Position numbers and translations under genes: made by a program | NCBI GenBank assembly: GCA_035701285.1 | Contig: DASSNT010000091.1 | Span: 1-50,855 of the forward strand | Source: DASSBR01 sp035701285 | GTDB taxonomy: Bacteria > Pseudomonadota > Gammaproteobacteria > Natronospirales > DASSBR01 | Reading direction: 5' to 3' | Length of the DNA: 50,855 nt | Notes under the pieces: generated by a model | The model's input: only the letters and a program-made list of their open reading frames with translations | Database searches by the model: none | What the model was told of the DNA's origin: nothing | In this document: piece by piece, positions 25,424 through 32,555 of the stretch | Layout of the letters: every line of letters starts with the position of its first letter | Position numbering within the stretch: the first letter of the stretch is position 1

Positions 25424-25953
25424 TGTGGCGCTACCTGCTGCCGTTGGTCGTGCTCGCCGGCCTGATCGGTATCTTCTGGCGCGGGTTGCATACCGACCCG
25501 TCGCGGGTGCCGTCGCCGCTGATCGGTAAGGCCGTTCCTGACTTCTCGTTGCCGAAGCTGCTTGAACCTGAGGAGGCCTTCAGCGACGAGCAATTGCGCG
25601 GCCAGGTGTCGCTGCTGAACGTGTGGGCGACCTGGTGCTTTGAATGCAAGGCCGAGCATCCGGTCCTGATGCAGTTTGCCGCTAAACACGACGTGCCGCT
25701 GTACGGCTTCGACTATCGGGACGATCGCGAGAAGGCGCTGGCCTGGCTCGACGAAGCCGGCAACCCCTACGACAGCATCGCGTTCGACGCCACCGGCGAC
25801 GTCGGCATCGACTGGGGCGTGTACGGCGCGCCGGAAACGTTTCTGATCGATGCCAACGGCCACATTCGCCACAAGTACATCGGCCCACTGACGCCGGCGC
25901 GGATCCAGAGTGATCTGCTGCCGCGCATCGAAAAGCTGCGTGCGGAACGATGA
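25423..25953 (+). CDS. ccmG: Thiol:disulphide interchange protein CcmG/DsbE
   Basis: A 176-residue periplasmic thioredoxin-like protein anchored by an N-terminal helix (YLLPLVVLAGLIGIFW). It reduces apocytochrome CXXCH cysteines before heme attachment. The active site is WCFEC in NVWATWCFECKAEHP; the dipeptide FE is unusual (relatives usually have a proline or valine there, such as PT, PS or VP). The cis-proline region YGAPETFLID is normal. Its start shares one base with the ccmF stop (TGATG). Confidence 0.94.
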   Translation: MWRYLLPLVVLAGLIGIFWRGLHTDPSRVPSPLIGKAVPDFSLPKLLEPEEAFSDEQLRGQVSLLNVWATWCFECKAEHPVLMQFAAKHDVPLYGFDYRDDREKALAWLDEAGNPYDSIAFDATGDVGIDWGVYGAPETFLIDANGHIRHKYIGPLTPARIQSDLLPRIEKLRAER

Positions 25954-26363
25954 AGCGGGCATGGCTCTTTTTAGCTGCGTTGCTCGTTGTGCCAGCAGCC
26001 TTGGCGATCGACACTAATCATCTGCCGACGCCGGCGCTGCAGGCGCGCTACGAACAGTTGACCCACGAATTCCGTTGCCTGGTCTGCCAGGGCGAAGACA
26101 TCGCGGCGTCGAATGCCTTTCTCGCTGTCGACCTGCGCAACCAGGTGCGCGACATGCTGCTGGCGGGCAAGTCCGACCGGCAGATTGTCGATTTCATGGT
26201 CGATCGCTATGGCGAGTTCGTGCTGTACAAACCGCCATTCCAGGCCAACACGCTGGCGCTCTGGCTGGGGCCGTTCGCGCTGCTGCTGATCGCGCTTGTG
26301 AGCGTTGTCTGGATCGTCAGACGGCGCACGGCGATGGCGTCCGAACAAGTGGAACAGTCATGA
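25950..26363 (+). CDS. ccmH: Cytochrome c maturation protein CcmH (CcmL/CycL type)
   Basis: A 137-residue membrane-anchored thiol-oxidoreductase. It has a signal peptide (MKRAWLFLAALLVVPAALA), the redox motif FRCLVCQGEDIAASNA, the family stretch DLRNQVRDMLLAGKSDRQI, and a C-terminal helix (LALWLGPFALLLIALVSVV). It handles reduced apocytochrome c with CcmF and CcmG. It is the short CcmH, separate from the TPR protein CcmI that follows, unlike the fused E. coli CcmH. Confidence 0.95.
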   Translation: MKRAWLFLAALLVVPAALAIDTNHLPTPALQARYEQLTHEFRCLVCQGEDIAASNAFLAVDLRNQVRDMLLAGKSDRQIVDFMVDRYGEFVLYKPPFQANTLALWLGPFALLLIALVSVVWIVRRRTAMASEQVEQS

Positions 26364-27541
26364 GTTTCATCATTATCGCGGCGGCGATGTTTCTCGCCGC
26401 GCTCGGCTTCATCGCGATCCCGCTGCTCAAGCAGCAGCGCGCCGCGCCGTTGCAGACAGCCGCGGCCAATCGCGCCATCCATGACGCGCGGGTGGATGAA
26501 CTCAAAGCCGACGTTGCCGCCGGTGCGCTGGCGGAAGCGGATTACGCAGCCGCGCGGCGCGATCTCGAGGCCGATTTTGCCGAGACTTCGGTTGCACCGG
26601 AAACCGCGGCCCGGCGAAGCAGGGGATGGATCGCGGCGGTTGCCGTGGTCGCCATCGTGCCGATCCTGACGGCGGCGCTGTACCTGAACCTGGGGAGCTG
26701 GCGCAGCGCGCTGTTTGGCAATGATTCGCTGCCGGCCATGATCGCCAACGTGTCGACGCGACTGCAGGAAGCGCCGAATGATGCGTCGGGCTGGCGTTTT
26801 CTCGGCCAGGCGTATTCGATCCAGGAACGCTACCGGAAAGCTGCCGATGCGTATCGCCACGCCGTGGCTCTCACCGGCGGAAACAATGCCACAGACCTGG
26901 TCGAGCTCGGCTCGGTAGAAATGCTTGCACGGCAGATGCAGGCGGGACCTGAACAGGCCCGTCTCTTTGACAAAGCGCTGCAACTGGAGCCGAACAACAC
27001 GAAGGCGTTGCTCTTCGGCGGCATCGTGGCTTTACAGCAAGGGGATAATGAAACTGCCGTAGCGCGCTGGCAGAAAGTGCTGCAACAGAATCCGCCGGCG
27101 CAACTGCGGAAGATCCTTGCAGCCCGAATCGCGGCTGCGGGCGGCACCGTCGAGCCGGCATCCGCTCCTTCAGGCGCGGTGGCGGCGGGGCCGTCGATCC
27201 CGGTGCACGTCACGCTCGCGCCGACGCTCAACGCCGCTGTGCCAGCCAATGCCACCTTGTTCGTATTCGTCCGGCCGGTGGACGGGAAAAGCGGACCGCC
27301 GCTGGCTGTGCAGCGACTGAACGTGGATCAATTCCCCGTACAGGTAAAACTGTCGGACGCCGACGCGATGATTCCGGGGCGGCACCTGAAGGACTACGAG
27401 CGCCTGCAGGTCGTCGCGCGCATCTCCAAATCAGGCGCGCCGCTCGCGCAACCGGGCGATATTTACGGCACTGCCACGTTCACATGGCAGGACCCCAACG
27501 CACCACTCGATATCGTGCTGAACGAGGTCGTCCGGCAATAA
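26360..27541 (+). CDS. ccmI: Cytochrome c maturation protein CcmI (TPR)
   Basis: A 393-residue apocytochrome c chaperone. Two N-terminal helices (FIIIAAAMFLAALGFIAIPL and AAVAVVAIVPILTAALYL) flank a cytoplasmic coiled region. TPR-type repeats then run from about residue 130 to 250 (GWRFLGQAYSIQERYRKAAD, ALQLEPNNTKALLFGGIVAL), and a C-terminal beta domain contains VPANATLFVFVRPVDG. The ATG overlaps the ccmH stop (ATGA). It is the last gene of the operon; the converging cytochrome c gene ends three bases beyond its stop. Confidence 0.93.
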   Translation: MSFIIIAAAMFLAALGFIAIPLLKQQRAAPLQTAAANRAIHDARVDELKADVAAGALAEADYAAARRDLEADFAETSVAPETAARRSRGWIAAVAVVAIVPILTAALYLNLGSWRSALFGNDSLPAMIANVSTRLQEAPNDASGWRFLGQAYSIQERYRKAADAYRHAVALTGGNNATDLVELGSVEMLARQMQAGPEQARLFDKALQLEPNNTKALLFGGIVALQQGDNETAVARWQKVLQQNPPAQLRKILAARIAAAGGTVEPASAPSGAVAAGPSIPVHVTLAPTLNAAVPANATLFVFVRPVDGKSGPPLAVQRLNVDQFPVQVKLSDADAMIPGRHLKDYERLQVVARISKSGAPLAQPGDIYGTATFTWQDPNAPLDIVLNEVVRQ

Positions 27542-27544
27542 CAG

Positions 27545-28162
27545 TTATTGCCGTGCGGCGGGCGGCGTCGCTGACGTACGTGGCGCCGGCATGAAGATAT
27601 CGACAGGCGAGGAGGGCGCCGCGCCATGTTCATGGTGTTCGTGCTCTTCCATTACGCCTGCGCCGCCGGTCATCGCGTGATATTGCTCCGGCGTCATTCC
27701 CGGCAGCGCCTTCATAAACGCCACGATCTGCCACATTTGCTCGTCCGTATGCGTCGGCCCCCATGCCGGCATCGCCGTCATCCGGATCCCGTTCTTGATG
27801 ATCCAGAACGCCTCGTTCGGCTCGATGTACTGCGCGATACGCGGCAGCCGGGGCGGGCGCGGATTGAGTCCGGCCCGGGTTTCAGATTCATCCTGGCCGG
27901 GAGCCAGATGACAAACCGCACACATCTCAGCATAGTGCTCCGCGCCGGCGGCAATCATTTTCTGGTCGGACAGGTTGTCAGGCACTTTGACGTCATCGAC
28001 GCGTGCCTGGATTGAATTCCGCCGCGCCGTCACCACAATCCAATCCACCCAGCCGGGGTTATCGCTGGTTGCGGCAACGTTGAATGAGCCGGAATAGAGG
28101 TAGGCGACGAATCCCCCGATGATCACCGCAAAGACGATGACAAAGGCCAGAAAGCATCTCAT
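27545..28162 (-). CDS. Membrane-anchored mono-heme cytochrome c with His-rich tail
   Basis: A 205-residue protein with an N-terminal membrane anchor (residues 1-24) and one c-type heme site CAVCH at 81-85. The likely distal ligand is M131 in MTAMPAWG. After the cytochrome domain (to about 165) comes a tail with EEHEHHEHG (172-180), a possible metal site, and then a Pro/Ala-rich end. It is convergent with ccmI, only three bases between stops, so it is a local client of the Ccm system. The electron donor and acceptor are not apparent. Confidence 0.88.
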   Translation of the reverse strand: MRCFLAFVIVFAVIIGGFVAYLYSGSFNVAATSDNPGWVDWIVVTARRNSIQARVDDVKVPDNLSDQKMIAAGAEHYAEMCAVCHLAPGQDESETRAGLNPRPPRLPRIAQYIEPNEAFWIIKNGIRMTAMPAWGPTHTDEQMWQIVAFMKALPGMTPEQYHAMTGGAGVMEEHEHHEHGAAPSSPVDIFMPAPRTSATPPAARQ

Positions 28163-28198
28163 GACGCGCTCCCGCTTCAGGTTGTTTGGCTCATCGTA

Positions 28199-28648
28199 TC
28201 ACTTCGGAAGCGTATGAGCTTCCGCCCGCTGTTTGAGCCGCGAATTCATGTCCGCGAACGCCTTCTCGACGCGTGGTTTCAGGCTCGGCCAAAGAAACGG
28301 CACGAGCAGGCCGGAGAACGTCTCCTGGTGGATAAACCGCGTGGTACCCGCACCTTCCGGCTCCACGGCAAAGCTGTGTTCGCCATCGAAGAGGCCGGCA
28401 ATGCCCATGCGACCGATCCAGCGGATTTCGCGCTGCGCAAGTACCCGTATCAATCGCGGTTTGATCGTGATTTCCCGGTCAGCGCCGAGCGCCAGCACCA
28501 CGCTCAGCCGCCCGCCCGGATCAAGCGAGCCGTCGATGCGCCGAATGAACGGGTTCCAGTCGCTATAATCAGCTGTGCGAGCCAATATCGCCCAGACGGT
28601 TGCGACTGGGGCCGCAATGACGATTTCCGAAAATATCTGCTTTTTCAT
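28199..28648 (-). CDS. SRPBCC-family (START-like) protein
   Basis: A 149-residue soluble protein with the helix-grip fold of polyketide cyclase/dehydrase-like proteins: FSEIVIAAPVATVWAILARTADYSDWNPFI at the start, FIHQETFSGLLVP before a long C-terminal helix with KPRVEKAFADMNSRLKQRAE. These proteins bind hydrophobic ligands in a cavity, and the ligand cannot be inferred here. It lies 36 bases upstream of the cytochrome gene on the same strand, so they may be cotranscribed. Confidence 0.78.
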   Translation of the reverse strand: MKKQIFSEIVIAAPVATVWAILARTADYSDWNPFIRRIDGSLDPGGRLSVVLALGADREITIKPRLIRVLAQREIRWIGRMGIAGLFDGEHSFAVEPEGAGTTRFIHQETFSGLLVPFLWPSLKPRVEKAFADMNSRLKQRAEAHTLPK

Positions 28649-28820
28649 TTGATTTTCTTATACGCGGAATGGCGCCCGGGCAGCGCCCGCGTCCTGTGTT
28701 AGAATTCCGCGCGATGGCACTCCTTTCACTCCAAACAAAAATCACCGCATATTGAATCAACCGCGCGAGCGCTGACCGCCGCGGCACAACAGCCATTGTA
28801 TACGCAGGAGGCAACGGTAA

Positions 28821-29927
28821 ATGGGAACGGACAGTTCGTATGCGCACCCAACGGCTTCTGAATATCGCCTGATAGTGGAGCATGCGCCGGTCATGATCTG
28901 GCGGTCGGGCCAGGACGGCGCCATCGATTACTTCAACGAGGCATGGCTCGAATTTACCGGTCGCACATTCGATCAGGAACAGGACGATCGGTGGATTGAA
29001 GGGATTCATCCGGACGACGTGGCCCGGCAGGCAGCAATTTATCGTGATCATTTCGAGCACCGCGAACCCTTCGAGGCGGAGTACCGGCTCCGGCGGTACG
29101 ATGGCGTGTACCGGTACATTGTCGATCGCGCGGCGCCATATTACGACGACGCTGGCGATTTCGCCGGCTACATCGGCTGGTGCGTCGATGTCCAGGACCG
29201 GCGCGAATCGACCGGGGCCAAAAGCGCCTATCTGCGACTGCTCGCACACGAGCAGCGCACACCGCTGACGTCGCTCAAGATGTATCTCGAAGCGTTGCGG
29301 CGAAAGACGCTCAAAGACGAGCCGCTGGACGAAACCATTTTCGCGCGCATGAACGAGCAGATCGACCGGTTCGACCGCCTGATTACGGAACTGTCCGATA
29401 CTGCGCGCATCGAAGAGGGCGAGCAGATAATATTGGATCCTGGACGAACGGATCTGGCAGAGGTTGTCGAAGAAGTTGTTGCAACACGGAACGACAAGTT
29501 AACGATGAGCGACGACGCCGGCCGCCGGCATGTAATCCGTGTTCAGGATGATGACGAGCCGCATTATGTAAAAGGCGATGCCAGTCGCCTGCGGCAACTG
29601 CTGGAGAACCTGCTGGACAACGCCATCAAGTTCTCGCCGCGCGGCGGCGACGTGTCCGTCGGCCTTGAGGCCGATGCCGATGGCCACCATATAACGATCC
29701 GCGATACCGGCATCGGCATTCCGGCCGACGAAATCCCATCCGTGGGGCAGCGCTATTTCCGGGGTTCGAACGCCTCGGTCGAGCAGTATCCGGGGCTCGG
29801 CCTGGCCTGGACGAAAAACAGGGCGATTATCGAGCGCCATGGCGGACGTTACCGTATCGAAAGCACTCTGAACGAAGGCACGGCGGTAACGGTAACGCTG
29901 CCGGCCGCCGAGGGCGCAGACAGGTGA
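28821..29927 (+). CDS. Soluble PAS-domain sensor histidine kinase
   Basis: A 368-residue kinase with no transmembrane segment, so the signal must be cytosolic. Residues about 12-125 form a PAS domain of the PAS_3 type (WRSGQDGAIDYFNEAWLEFTGR, RYDGVYRYIVDRAAP) and may bind a ligand or cofactor. The H-box is LLAHEQRTPLTSLKMYLEAL with H143; the usual HELRTP reads HEQRTP. The ATPase has NLLDNAIKFS, DTGIGIP and GLGLAWTKN. AGGAGG is about nine bases before the ATG. The stop overlaps the GTG start of the receiver gene at 29924, a clear cognate pair. Confidence 0.92.
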   Translation: MGTDSSYAHPTASEYRLIVEHAPVMIWRSGQDGAIDYFNEAWLEFTGRTFDQEQDDRWIEGIHPDDVARQAAIYRDHFEHREPFEAEYRLRRYDGVYRYIVDRAAPYYDDAGDFAGYIGWCVDVQDRRESTGAKSAYLRLLAHEQRTPLTSLKMYLEALRRKTLKDEPLDETIFARMNEQIDRFDRLITELSDTARIEEGEQIILDPGRTDLAEVVEEVVATRNDKLTMSDDAGRRHVIRVQDDDEPHYVKGDASRLRQLLENLLDNAIKFSPRGGDVSVGLEADADGHHITIRDTGIGIPADEIPSVGQRYFRGSNASVEQYPGLGLAWTKNRAIIERHGGRYRIESTLNEGTAVTVTLPAAEGADR

Positions 29928-30394
29928 AACCGCGGGTTTTGATAGTTGACGACGACCGGGCGATTCTCGAGGGGCTGAGCATGCTACTCGAGGAGAACCA
30001 CGACACGCTGACGGCGCTCGATGGCGAGGAAGCACTTCGCATCCTCGATCGGGAACATGTGGATATTGTCATTCTCGATATGCTGATGCCGGTGCTCGAC
30101 GGCGCCGGTGTTCTGCGGGAACTGTCGGAGCGCGAGTCGAACATTCCCGTCATCGTCATCTCGGCGCACAAGGATCTTCAGGATCGCGCCCAGTCACTCG
30201 GCGCGGCAGACGCGATAGCCAAACCATTCGACATCGCCATGCTGGAACGGAAGATCGCCCAGTTGCTTGAAGAAAAGAAAAACGGGGAAACGGACGACGA
30301 AAGCGGAAGCACACCGCTGATCAACCGGCATGGTGGCGGCTCGAGCACCTCGGGCCTGGGGTTTGCGCCAGAGAATCCTTATTCGGGGTGGTAG
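29924..30394 (+). CDS. Stand-alone response regulator receiver with Gly/Ser tail
   Basis: A 156-residue receiver-domain protein. The acidic pair is VDDDRA, the phosphoacceptor is D52 in LDMLMPVLDG, and the conserved lysine is in DAIAKPFD. There is no output domain: after residue 122 comes a low-complexity tail, NGETDDESGSTPLI then HGGGSSTSGLGF, ending PENPYSGW. It probably works by protein-protein contact or as a phosphorelay intermediate. Its GTG start overlaps the kinase stop by four bases (GTGA). Confidence 0.9.
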   Translation: MKPRVLIVDDDRAILEGLSMLLEENHDTLTALDGEEALRILDREHVDIVILDMLMPVLDGAGVLRELSERESNIPVIVISAHKDLQDRAQSLGAADAIAKPFDIAMLERKIAQLLEEKKNGETDDESGSTPLINRHGGGSSTSGLGFAPENPYSGW

Positions 30395-30570
30395 AGAGAC
30401 AGCGATGATTTTTTAATAGCTGGTTCGTACACGAAATTTAACATAATATACATTATGCGAACTATCAAATGGAAGCCAATGAGGCTGGAATCGGCTTACC
30501 GTCTATAGCCACCCTTTGCCTCCACTTACACCCGGCCTGCGTACTTTATGCGGATACATCAACATTTCTC
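30395..30570. other. AT-rich intergenic region without a gene
   Basis: The region between the receiver gene and the blaI-type promoter is visibly richer in A and T than the surrounding DNA. It holds two dyads: TTCGTACACGAA at about 30424-30435 and CATAATATACATTATG at 30442-30457. No open frame in it looks coding. A GATACATCAACATTT stretch near 30552 resembles half of the downstream operator. Confidence 0.5.
30442..30457. promoter_or_regulatory. Inverted repeat CATAATATACATTATG, possible regulator site
   Basis: Six-base arms CATAAT/ATTATG pair perfectly around ATAC. It differs from the BlaI-type palindrome at 30595, so a second regulator may act here. There is no direct evidence of function. 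Confidence 0.35.
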
Positions 30571-30614
30571 TTGACAGGTGTCGATTCGACTACTACTGTT
30601 GATATATCAACAGT
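30571..30614 (+). promoter_or_regulatory. Promoter and 20-bp palindromic operator of the blaI-M56-HEAT operon
   Basis: A perfect -35 TTGACA (30571-30576) is followed by a 17-base spacer and TACTGT (30594-30599) as the -10. A perfect 20-bp palindrome ACTGTTGATATATCAACAGT (30595-30614) covers the -10 and start site, ending 18 bases before the regulator ATG. This is the expected place for autorepression by a BlaI-family dimer. GATACATCAACA upstream at about 30552 may be a second half-site. Confidence 0.75.
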
Positions 30615-30632
30615 TATTGAGACTCGTCTTAC

Positions 30633-31028
30633 ATGAATCAAGCCTTGCACGCAAAACTCGGCCGCCGCGAAAGCCAGATCATGGACATTGTGTACCGGGA
30701 AGGTGAAGCGACCGCGGAGGCGGTCCGCGAAGCATTGCCTGCCCCCAAGCCTTCCAATTCATCCGTTCGGTCGATGCTCCGACTGCTGGAGGACAAAGGC
30801 CATCTGGCTCATCGCCGCGAGGGTCGTCGCTTCATTTACCGCCCGAGCGTGCCGGCGAAGCGAGCGCGCCGCTCCGCCCTCACCCATCTTGTGGATACTT
30901 TCTTCGGCGGCTCGACTCAAACCGCTGTTGCGACACTGCTGTCTATGCGTGCAGCAAAATTATCGGAGGCAGATCTGGCTGAACTGTCCGATCTTATTGA
31001 ACAGGCCAAACGGAAGGAACTGAAGTAA
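30633..31028 (+). CDS. BlaI/MecI/CopY-family transcriptional repressor
   Basis: A 131-residue winged-helix repressor. The N-terminal domain LGRRESQIMDIVYREGEATAEAV, the recognition region SNSSVRSMLRLLEDKGHLAHRREGRRFIYRP and the dimerising C-terminal helices (LSEADLAELSDLIEQAKRK) match the family. Members repress beta-lactam or copper genes and are inactivated when cleaved by a partner M56 protease or by metal binding. The metal-binding cysteines of CopY are absent, so it is the BlaI-like type. The M56 gene starts two bases after its stop. The bound site is probably the palindrome at 30595-30614. Confidence 0.93.
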   Translation: MNQALHAKLGRRESQIMDIVYREGEATAEAVREALPAPKPSNSSVRSMLRLLEDKGHLAHRREGRRFIYRPSVPAKRARRSALTHLVDTFFGGSTQTAVATLLSMRAAKLSEADLAELSDLIEQAKRKELK

Positions 31029-31030
31029 CC

Positions 31031-32554
31031 ATGGATACTCAAACCGCAATACTCGCAGCTGGCAGCTTGCTTGCCGGCATCCTCGTCAAGGGCGCGCTGC
31101 TGCTGGCCGCGGCAGCTTTGGTAACATCCTGCCTGCGGCGTCGCGGATCAGCAGCCGCTACTCACGCGGTCTGGGGACTGACCTTTCTCGGACTCCTGTT
31201 GTTACCGGCCGCTGCAGCGGTCGGCCCCGATCTCGACATTCCTGGTTGGTCTCATCAGACAACGCCGGCGTCGACTCCCGCAACCTTCACGTCGCCGGAC
31301 ATCTCGGCGCCGATGTTGCCTGAGACGCCGGCGACCGCCTTATCCGCAACAACATCAGCGTCTCCGACAAACGACGTCTTGTCAGCCTGGCCGGCAGCGC
31401 TGCTGCTGCTCTGGGCGGTGGGCGGAATCATCCTGCTCGCACGCTTTGGCCTCGGGATGATGCGCGTCGCAAGCCTCAGCCGGCGCGCTCGTCCTGTCCG
31501 CGACTCGGCCTGGAACACAATTGGCAGCCGAATCGAGCGCCAACTCGGCCTGCGCCGCCATGTAGCGTTGCGATGGCACGCCGATGTCGAGGTTCCGATG
31601 ACCTTCGGCATATTTCGACCTGTGGTTCTTCTGCCAGGTGAAATCGGCGATTGGCCGGCTGAGCAGCGCCGTCTGGTGCTGCTCCACGAATTCTCCCACG
31701 TGCGCCGTTACGATGTTCTCACTCAGGTCGTCATGCAGCTCGCTCGCGCACTGCACTGGCCCAACCCTTTGGTCTGGATCGGCGCTCACCATTTCCTCCT
31801 AACGCGCGAGCAGGCTTGCGACGATTGCGTCCTTACCGCGGGTGCGCAGCCGAGCGACTACGCGAGTCAACTGGTCGAGATCGCGCGACACCTGAAGGCC
31901 GGCTCGTCCTTTGCGGCGGCGCCGGCAATGGCCGAACCGAGCGAACTCAAAAGCCGCATCCAGTCGATCCTGGACGAGCGCCGGCTGCGCCGCCGCCTGT
32001 CCTGGCCACGTGCCTGCGTTATGGGCTTGATGACCGTGGCACTTGTAATGCCCCTGGCGGCTTTGCGCCCGGCTGCGGCCCAAACCGACCAGGCCGACAT
32101 TGCTGCTGAGCAACGGGCGGACATGACGGAACGGCGTCAGAGACCTGAGGAACACCAGACGACGGATCCACAGGTTGAGATACAGAAGCGAGCGGTCTTC
32201 GCCCTCTCACAACTACCTCCGGAACAAAGCGTGCCCCGCCTGATCGAGATCGTCAATTCACATACCAAAATGGCGGTACGCGAGCGCGCCGTTTTCTGGC
32301 TAGGCCAGATCGGCAATCCGAAGGCGACCGACTTCCTTAAAGGGTTGCTGAAAACGGACGCGCCTCTCGAGCTACGGGAAAAAGCGTTGTTCGGTATTTC
32401 GCAGCTGCCGCGCGAACAGAGCGTGCCACTGCTCATCACGATTGCGAAGCAAGGTGCCGATCCCGCGCTACGTGAAAAGGCCGTCTTCTGGCTCGGCCAG
32501 AGCCATGATCCCCGTGCCATCGAGGCGCTGATGAGTATCATTCAGGAGCAATAA
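31031..32554 (+). CDS. M56-family (BlaR1/MecR1-like) membrane protease with C-terminal HEAT repeats
   Basis: A 507-residue fusion. Residues 1-350 are a BlaR1-type membrane metalloprotease: helices at about 10-33, 43-63, 118-140 and 329-347, the zinc motif HEFSH at 219-223 and the third ligand region LTREQACDD (E260). The penicillin-binding sensor of BlaR1 is missing. After the last helix, residues 381-507 instead form four HEAT-like repeats of about 31 residues, alternating KAVFALSQLP and KAVFWLGQ types. If topology follows BlaR1, this domain is periplasmic and the protease cytosolic, able to cut the BlaI-like repressor encoded two bases upstream. The signal is unknown. The secreted HEAT gene follows after one base. 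Confidence 0.9.
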   Translation: MDTQTAILAAGSLLAGILVKGALLLAAAALVTSCLRRRGSAAATHAVWGLTFLGLLLLPAAAAVGPDLDIPGWSHQTTPASTPATFTSPDISAPMLPETPATALSATTSASPTNDVLSAWPAALLLLWAVGGIILLARFGLGMMRVASLSRRARPVRDSAWNTIGSRIERQLGLRRHVALRWHADVEVPMTFGIFRPVVLLPGEIGDWPAEQRRLVLLHEFSHVRRYDVLTQVVMQLARALHWPNPLVWIGAHHFLLTREQACDDCVLTAGAQPSDYASQLVEIARHLKAGSSFAAAPAMAEPSELKSRIQSILDERRLRRRLSWPRACVMGLMTVALVMPLAALRPAAAQTDQADIAAEQRADMTERRQRPEEHQTTDPQVEIQKRAVFALSQLPPEQSVPRLIEIVNSHTKMAVRERAVFWLGQIGNPKATDFLKGLLKTDAPLELREKALFGISQLPREQSVPLLITIAKQGADPALREKAVFWLGQSHDPRAIEALMSIIQEQ

Positions 32555-32555
32555 G

